Positions 59,346-64,000 of a stretch of DNA of 64,000 nt are shown here, one piece after another (the first letter of the stretch is position 1; each line of letters opens with the position of its first letter). The notes under the pieces were generated by a model. The model was not told the origin of the DNA, did no database searches, and saw only the letters and a program-made list of their open reading frames with translations. Origin of the DNA: Paenibacillus monticola (GTDB taxonomy: Bacteria; Bacillota; Bacilli; Paenibacillales; Paenibacillaceae); the NCBI RefSeq assembly GCF_009664975.1, contig NZ_WJXB01000015.1, positions 120,741 through 184,740 on the forward strand, read 5' to 3'. The translations under genes were made by a program, and so were the position numbers.

Positions 59346-60284
59346 CTAATCCAGATCATCCATGTCTTCAGAAATGGTAGCTGTAAGTTTATTGGTGAAT
59401 TGCAGAGCTGCATTAAAGCCCATTTGCTTCAAGCGATAATTCATGGCTGCCACTTCTATAATAACTGCAAGGTTACGTCCTGGACGAACCGGAATCGTTA
59501 CAAGTGGGATATCCGTATCAATAATCTTCGTTGTTTCCTCATCCAGCCCGAGGCGGTCATACTGCTTGTCCTGCTGCCACGCTTCCAGTCTGACGACAAG
59601 CGTAATACGCTTATGATTACGGATGGCTCCCGCACCAAAGAGCGTCATCACATTAATGATACCTACACCGCGGATTTCCAAAAGATGACGAATTAGCTCT
59701 GGAGCAGTACCATGCAGCTGACTATCAGAAGTTTGACGAATTTCCACCGCATCATCGGCGATCAACCGATGACCTCGTTTAACAAGCTCTAATGCTGTCT
59801 CGCTCTTACCAATTCCGCTGCTGCCGGTAATTAGCATACCCACGCCATACACATCGCATAGTACTCCATGAATGGTTGCTGAGGGAGCCAATTTGCCTTC
59901 TAGAAAGCTTGTTAACTTACTGGAGAAAATAGTTGTAGCCATCGAACTGCGCAGCACTGGCAAGCTTTTCTCATTACTGATATCTATTAGCTCCTGCGGC
60001 ACTTCCAAACTACGTGTAATGACGATACAAGGTGTATTATCATTACAGATCCCCAGAATACGACTCTTCCGCTCTGCTTCAGGCAGCATAGAAAAAAACG
60101 CCAACTCTGTCTTGCCCAACAGTTGCACACGTTCTTCCGGATAATATTCAAAGTAACCGGCCATTTCCAGTCCGGGGCGATTCAGGTCGTCAACCGTAAT
60201 GGGCCTTTTCAGTCCTTCTTGTCCGGAGATAACCTCTAATTGAAAATGTTGTACCAATTCTGATACTTTTACTTTCTTAGCCAT
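59346..60284 (-). CDS. hprK: HPr kinase/phosphorylase
   Basis: The 312-residue bifunctional enzyme phosphorylates HPr or Crh at Ser46 and reverses it by phosphorolysis. Walker A GSSGIGKS (154-161), the HRLIADDAVEI segment and the HprK signature LEIRGVGIINV are present. It is the main sensor of carbon catabolite repression; its substrate-like gene (crh) is at 33975-34244. AAAGGG precedes ATG 60284. First gene of hprK-lgt-ppaX-yvoF. Confidence 0.96.
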   Translation of the reverse strand: MAKKVKVSELVQHFQLEVISGQEGLKRPITVDDLNRPGLEMAGYFEYYPEERVQLLGKTELAFFSMLPEAERKSRILGICNDNTPCIVITRSLEVPQELIDISNEKSLPVLRSSMATTIFSSKLTSFLEGKLAPSATIHGVLCDVYGVGMLITGSSGIGKSETALELVKRGHRLIADDAVEIRQTSDSQLHGTAPELIRHLLEIRGVGIINVMTLFGAGAIRNHKRITLVVRLEAWQQDKQYDRLGLDEETTKIIDTDIPLVTIPVRPGRNLAVIIEVAAMNYRLKQMGFNAALQFTNKLTATISEDMDDLD

Positions 60285-60441
60285 GTATATTCGCCCTTTC
60301 GTCACCTGCGGTTTGTTGCCCGCTTCCCCAAGTCCGGTTAGCAGTCATTTCCATTCCAGCCGGAGGTAATTCTCCTGCTATCTTAATTGATAACGCTTAT
60401 GAATGCAATCTTAATACCCATCCATTTCGAGTCGTAATAGA

Positions 60442-60471
60442 CAAAAAAGCCACCCTTTCGGGCGGCTTTCT
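60442..60471 (-). terminator. terminator of the ABC ATPase gene
   Basis: On the minus strand AAAGCCGCCC pairs with GGGTGGCTTT around GAAA, followed by T. It lies 25 bp after the stop. Confidence 0.9.
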
Positions 60472-60495
60472 CAAAGGAGAGAAGACACGTATATC

Positions 60496-61617
60496 TTATC
60501 CCAGCAAAATGTTAAGTTCGGACTCTTTATCAAAGAGGTGAATTTTGTTCATGTCAATTGCCAGCTTTGGCTTGCTGCCTTCACGAGTAGTGGAACGTCC
60601 ATCTACACGGGCAATTACAGTAGTATTGCCAAGTCCGCTCAAGTAAAGGAGCATTTCATGGCCCAGGTTTTCAGTAACATCAACCAATGAAGTGAAGATT
60701 GTATTCGGTGAAGCTTCCAGGAATACTGGTTCTTCATGAATATCTTCAGGACGAACGCCCATGATCACTTCTTTGCCGATGTAACCTTTAGAGCGCAACA
60801 TTGTAGCTTTGCCGCCTGGTACTTCAACATCAAGATTTTGAGCAACGAAACGAACAGCACCACTCACGTCAGACAAAGTACCACTGATAAAGTTCATAGT
60901 CGGGGATCCGATGAATCCAGCCACGAACAAATTAGTTGGTTCATTGTACAGTTCTTCTGGAGAAGCCGCTTGTTGAATAATACCATCATACATAACTACG
61001 ATGCGATCACCCATTGTCATTGCTTCTGTTTGGTCATGTGTTACATAGATACAAGTAGTTTCAAGGCGCTTAACCAGTTTAGTGATTTCAGCACGCATTT
61101 GACCACGAAGTTTAGCATCCAAGTTGGACAAAGGCTCATCCATCAAGAAGACTTGTGGATCACGAACGATTGCACGTCCCAAAGCGACACGTTGGCGTTG
61201 ACCACCGGAAAGTGCTTTTGGTTTACGTTCAAGCAAATGCTCGATATCGAGAATCTTAGCCGCATCGCGCACTTTTTTGTCGATCTCATCTTTCTTGACT
61301 TTACGCAGTTTCAAACCGAAGGCCATGTTCTGATACACGCTCATATGCGGGTACAAGGCATAGGATTGGAATACCATCGCGATATCGCGGTCTTTAGGAG
61401 CAACGTCATTGACAACACGGTCGCCAATGTACATTTTACCTTCAGTAATTTCTTCCAAACCAGCGATCATACGCAATGTTGTGGATTTACCACAACCGGA
61501 AGGTCCAACCAAAACTAGAAATTCCTTATCTTTAATATCAAGATTGATATCGATTACTGTTGCTTTATCAGAACCCGGGTATTTTTTGAAAATATGCTCT
61601 AAACGTACGCCTGCCAT
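60496..61617 (-). CDS. ugpC: sugar ABC transporter ATP-binding protein (MsmX/UgpC)
   Basis: The 373-residue ATPase powers carbohydrate importers. Walker A GPSGCGKST, Q-loop MVFQSYALYPHM, signature LSGGQRQRVALGRAI, Walker B VFLMDEPLSNLDAKLR and the switch VTHDQTEAM are in place; residues ~240-373 are the TOBE/MalK-type regulatory domain. It is encoded alone, without permease or binding protein, as for the shared multi-substrate ATPase MsmX. GAGGGGG precedes ATG 61617. Confidence 0.95.
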   Translation of the reverse strand: MAGVRLEHIFKKYPGSDKATVIDINLDIKDKEFLVLVGPSGCGKSTTLRMIAGLEEITEGKMYIGDRVVNDVAPKDRDIAMVFQSYALYPHMSVYQNMAFGLKLRKVKKDEIDKKVRDAAKILDIEHLLERKPKALSGGQRQRVALGRAIVRDPQVFLMDEPLSNLDAKLRGQMRAEITKLVKRLETTCIYVTHDQTEAMTMGDRIVVMYDGIIQQAASPEELYNEPTNLFVAGFIGSPTMNFISGTLSDVSGAVRFVAQNLDVEVPGGKATMLRSKGYIGKEVIMGVRPEDIHEEPVFLEASPNTIFTSLVDVTENLGHEMLLYLSGLGNTTVIARVDGRSTTREGSKPKLAIDMNKIHLFDKESELNILLG

Positions 61618-61729
61618 TGTATTTCCCCCTCGAGTCAATTAATTAATTTTTTTAAAACCAATTCATTTCTTATACGTTTATCTTACCCCACTAGTGCCTA
61701 ACTGGCTATTTGTAACGTTCACAAAAAAC

Positions 61730-62824
61730 CTATTTCCTTTTCGTCACTTTATACAATAGCATGGTCAGCTTAACAATGGCAGCGTCTCCAAAGCTACGTA
61801 CATCCGCTCCTGTTTCTTGCTTTATCTTGTCTAAACGGTACAACAGCGTATTGCGGTGTATATACAATTTTTTAGCCGTCTCACTAACATTGCAGTCCAT
61901 CTGAAAAAAAGTCTCCAAGGTCAGCAGCATCTCTCTATCCGCAAGCACAGAGGTATAATCTCCAATCTGACTGAGCAGCTGCTTACGGCGAGCATCAGGG
62001 ATGCTGTTTACCAGACGCTCCAAATGGAGTTCCCACGGCAAATGAATGTAGTCACCAACTTGGAAAATGCGGCCCAATATTATGGTTTCTCTTAGCAGCG
62101 CCACCGAGCCAGTCAATCCTTTAACCGGTACTATAGGTGGTGCAACCGCCAAATGGAACACACCCACCCATTCACTGGCAATCAGCTCATGCAGACCCAT
62201 ACAAGTCTGTGACAGCAGATCGTCCTCGCTCTCTTCCTCATCATCCTTATCTTCACCGTCAGTGAGTAGCTCCTTACGAGCCAATATTAGCCACTCCTTC
62301 TCCTGCAGAGGGATCAGCAGAATATCATTCTCAAAATAACTACGCAACAACTTCATTAGCGACCGGTAGGTGATCTGGGGGCTATGTAAATTCTCACTAA
62401 TCAGCAGAAACGGAACCATGTCCCCAAACAACCGTCCTTTTAAAGCCACATCATCAGGAATTTCTGCATCGTCCTTCTCCTGCTCCAACTGTGAATTTAA
62501 CCAACTGCTAAGCTGCCGAGCCTCCACTTCCCCTTCTTCTCTAAGTCCTGTCGCTTTGAGAGCAACTGAGAAATTTCTTGCTGCATAGTTCACTAACTGC
62601 ACTTCCAGAGGTGTAAGTCCCTCCATTTCCACCCATACTGCCGTCGTACGCCCCTCATCCTCATACAGAGGAACCCAAAGAGATCCCTCGTGAATGATGG
62701 GCTGATCCTGTCCTTCTGACCCTATACCAAAAAGGGAAGCTGATTGCTGCCTCCCTAACTGCTTGATTCCGGCTTTTTTTCCGGTGAGTTGCTCCAACTT
62801 TTGTCGCAATGTCTCGCTATCCAT
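61730..62824 (-). CDS. PucR/CdaR-type helix-turn-helix regulator
   Basis: The ~364-residue protein ends in an HTH_30 domain (FFQMDCNVSETAKKLYIHRN, then TLLYRLDKIKQETG; ~305-340), typical of PucR, CdaR and sugar-diacid regulators. A GGDEF-like or PucR middle region precedes it; the first ~100 residues are poorly conserved. It lies upstream of the msmX-type ATPase, 112 bp apart, and may control it. ATG 62824 has GGAG 10 nt upstream; GTG 62830 is an alternative. Confidence 0.85.
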   Translation of the reverse strand: MDSETLRQKLEQLTGKKAGIKQLGRQQSASLFGIGSEGQDQPIIHEGSLWVPLYEDEGRTTAVWVEMEGLTPLEVQLVNYAARNFSVALKATGLREEGEVEARQLSSWLNSQLEQEKDDAEIPDDVALKGRLFGDMVPFLLISENLHSPQITYRSLMKLLRSYFENDILLIPLQEKEWLILARKELLTDGEDKDDEEESEDDLLSQTCMGLHELIASEWVGVFHLAVAPPIVPVKGLTGSVALLRETIILGRIFQVGDYIHLPWELHLERLVNSIPDARRKQLLSQIGDYTSVLADREMLLTLETFFQMDCNVSETAKKLYIHRNTLLYRLDKIKQETGADVRSFGDAAIVKLTMLLYKVTKRK

Positions 62825-62975
62825 CGTCACCCTACTCCACCACTTTTGCTCTTTTCGACTATTTTATCATATTTCCCGATAATTTGCGGACTTGCCGTAA
62901 AACCACGAATGATTCTCCAACATTCTTACGCTTTGCTCATCATAGAATATTCCAGAGGTTACCTTTGCAAAACAC

Positions 62976-63008
62976 AAAAAAGCCACCACCCTAAGGTGAT
63001 GACTTTTT
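62976..63008 (-). terminator. terminator of the rRNA-tRNA operon
   Basis: On the minus strand AAAAAGTCATCACC pairs with GGTGGTGGCTTTTT around TTAG, with T run. It is 11 bp after the last tRNA (Lys). Confidence 0.85.
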
Positions 63009-63018
63009 GCGTTAGTGA

Positions 63019-63091
63019 TGAGCCATGAAGGATTCGAACCTTCGACACCCTGATTAAAAGTCAGGTGCTCTACCAACTGAGCTAATGGCTC
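63019..63091 (-). tRNA. tRNA-Lys (TTT)
   Basis: Acceptor GAGCCAT/ATGGCTC, anticodon loop ACTTTTAAT (anticodon TTT), T-arm GGTTCGAATCC. CCA is not encoded (TCA follows the discriminator). Last gene of the cluster. Confidence 0.95.
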
Positions 63092-63098
63092 ATAAAAC

Positions 63099-63184
63099 TG
63101 GTGGAGGATGATGGATTCGAACCACCGAACACTTACGTGAGCAGATTTACAGTCTGATGCGTTTGGCCGCTTCGCTAATCCTCC
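63099..63184 (-). tRNA. tRNA-Tyr (GTA)
   Basis: Long variable arm; acceptor GGAGGAT/ATCCTCC; anticodon loop CTGTAAA (GTA); CCA encoded at 63101-63099. Confidence 0.95.
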
Positions 63185-63195
63185 AAGAAAAAAGG

Positions 63196-63268
<73 letters not shown>

Positions 63269-63329
63269 ATAAAATTACATGAAAATAAAGCGGAAATTTC
63301 ATACCGTTCCACTTCATTTGTGGAAAAAA

Positions 63330-63407
63330 TGGCGGAACCGACGGGATTCGAACCCGCGATCTCCTGCGTGACAGGCAGGCATGTTAGGCCAACTACACCA
63401 CGGTTCC
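63330..63407 (-). tRNA. tRNA-Asp (GTC)
   Basis: Acceptor GGAACCG/CGGTTCC with discriminator G, anticodon loop CTGTCAC (GTC), T-arm GGGTTCGAATCCC, encoded CCA (63332-63330). Confidence 0.95.
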
Positions 63408-63421
63408 GCATTGGTAATAAA

Positions 63422-63497
<76 letters not shown>

Positions 63498-63528
63498 ACG
63501 GTGTCAAAAGTATTCCAAACAATAAAGA

Positions 63529-63604
63529 TGGTGGAGGCTGAGGGGTTCGAACCCCCGACCCTCTGCTTGTAAGGCAGATGCTCTCCCAGCTGAGCTAAGC
63601 CTCC
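63529..63604 (-). tRNA. tRNA-Val (TAC)
   Basis: Acceptor GGAGGCT/AGCCTCC, anticodon loop CTTACAA (TAC), encoded CCA (63531-63529). Confidence 0.95.
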
Positions 63605-63613
63605 GGGTATGTA

Positions 63614-63690
63614 TGGTAGCGGCGAAGGGGATCGAACCCCCGACCTCACGGGTATGAACCGTACGCTCTAGCCAGCTGAGCTACACCGCC
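63614..63690 (-). tRNA. tRNA-Met (CAT), elongator-like
   Basis: Acceptor GGCGGTG/CGCCGCT, anticodon loop TTCATAC (CAT), encoded CCA. The anticodon stem lacks the three G-C pairs of initiator tRNA, so it is elongator Met; a tRNA-Ile2 with modified CAT is less likely. Confidence 0.9.
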
Positions 63691-63716
63691 ACACTTATAT
63701 ATTTATGGAATTGAAA

Positions 63717-63808
63717 TGGCGGAGAGAGAGGGATTCGAACCCTCGCACCGCTTTCGCAATCTAACCCCTTAGCAGAGGGTCCCCTTATAGCCACTTGGGT
63801 ATCTCTCC
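63717..63808 (-). tRNA. tRNA-Ser (GCT)
   Basis: Long variable arm; acceptor GGAGAGA/TCTCTCC; anticodon GCT in TCTGCTAA; encoded CCA (63719-63717). First tRNA after the 23S rRNA. Confidence 0.95.
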
Positions 63809-63893
63809 ATACAAGTTCCATAAATAAAATACACAGGAATTTGACTCCCTGAAAACTGAATCCGAATCGAATTTGCGTTTCTTGCTTGTTTGT

Positions 63894-64000
63894 GGATAAG
63901 CCCTCGACCGATTAGTATTGGTCAGCTCCATGCATTGCTGCACTTCCACCTCCAACCTATCTACCTCGTCGTCTTCAAGGGGTCTTACTAATTGGGAAAT
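63894..64000 (-). rRNA. 23S rRNA, 3' end (partial)
   Basis: The minus strand ends ...GAGCTGACCAATACTAATCGGTCGAGGGCTTATCC (read in parts), which is the conserved 3' terminus of bacterial 23S rRNA. It continues off the right edge. About 85 bp separate it from tRNA-Ser, with no 5S rRNA. Confidence 0.95.

Overview
This window looks like a chromosomal segment of a Paenibacillus or close relative. The evidence is the Firmicute core gene orders cggR-gap-pgk-tpiA-gpmI-eno-secG-rnr-smpB-ssrA, crh-whiA-yvcK-rapZ and hprK-lgt-ppaX-acyltransferase; a His operon using the short HisG plus HisZ; strong AGGAGG ribosome binding sites; and Bacillus-type CggR, CtsR, GntR, Fnr and LexA operator sequences. Most genes lie on the minus strand.

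Region 1 (1-17,000) is accessory DNA downstream of the 3' end of ssrA (tmRNA; minus strand, 17,019-17,380). It is divided by at least six degenerate direct repeats of the ssrA 3' end plus its terminator (near 1.9, 4.45, 5.7, 6.4, 12.07 and 13.55 kb). An eighth sequence (10.34 kb) shares only the island-side arm. Between them sit small unrelated modules: an SGNH esterase; MerR-SDR-aldo/keto reductase; an adenosine-deaminase-like amidohydrolase; a DUF948-like protein; a zeta-toxin-like pair; a decayed AEP-TOTE primase-helicase; a broken retropepsin operon next to a LexA-like box; a MarR-DUF1569 pair; an Rpn-family nuclease; and an XRE-linked BtrH-like protein. I read this as a tandem accretion of elements at ssrA. 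No integrase is visible.

Region 2 (17,000-30,300) is core: ssrA-smpB (trans-translation), rnr with a very long low-complexity tail, secG, the lower-glycolysis operon under CggR, tRNA-Arg(CCG), and clpP under a CtsR box.

Region 3 (30,300-43,200) holds an SGNH hydrolase, two secreted proteins (copper amine oxidase-like/DUF3298-type and SIMPL), a GNAT enzyme, the crh-whiA-yvcK-rapZ cluster, ROK glucokinase, a DUF1858-DUF438 pair behind an Fnr-type palindrome, trxB and a TPR-HTH protein.

Region 4 (43,200-52,300) is a ten-gene operon hisZ-G-D-B-H-A-F-IE-J plus a prs-like gene. It is interrupted only by a ~300-bp hairpin-rich element between hisA and hisF. Region 5 (52,400-55,800) is the divergently placed gluconate module gnd-gntR-gntK with a GntR-type operator. 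Region 6 (55,900-62,900) has an acyltransferase-3 membrane protein, the hprK-lgt-ppaX-acyltransferase operon, an msmX/ugpC-type ABC ATPase and a PucR/CdaR-type regulator. Region 7 (63,000-64,000) is an eight-tRNA cluster immediately after a 23S rRNA 3' end, with no 5S rRNA between them in this window.

Several core genes belong to carbon catabolite control: HPr kinase, a Crh/HPr-like protein, CggR, YvcK, RapZ, glucokinase, a sugar-ABC ATPase and the gluconate genes.
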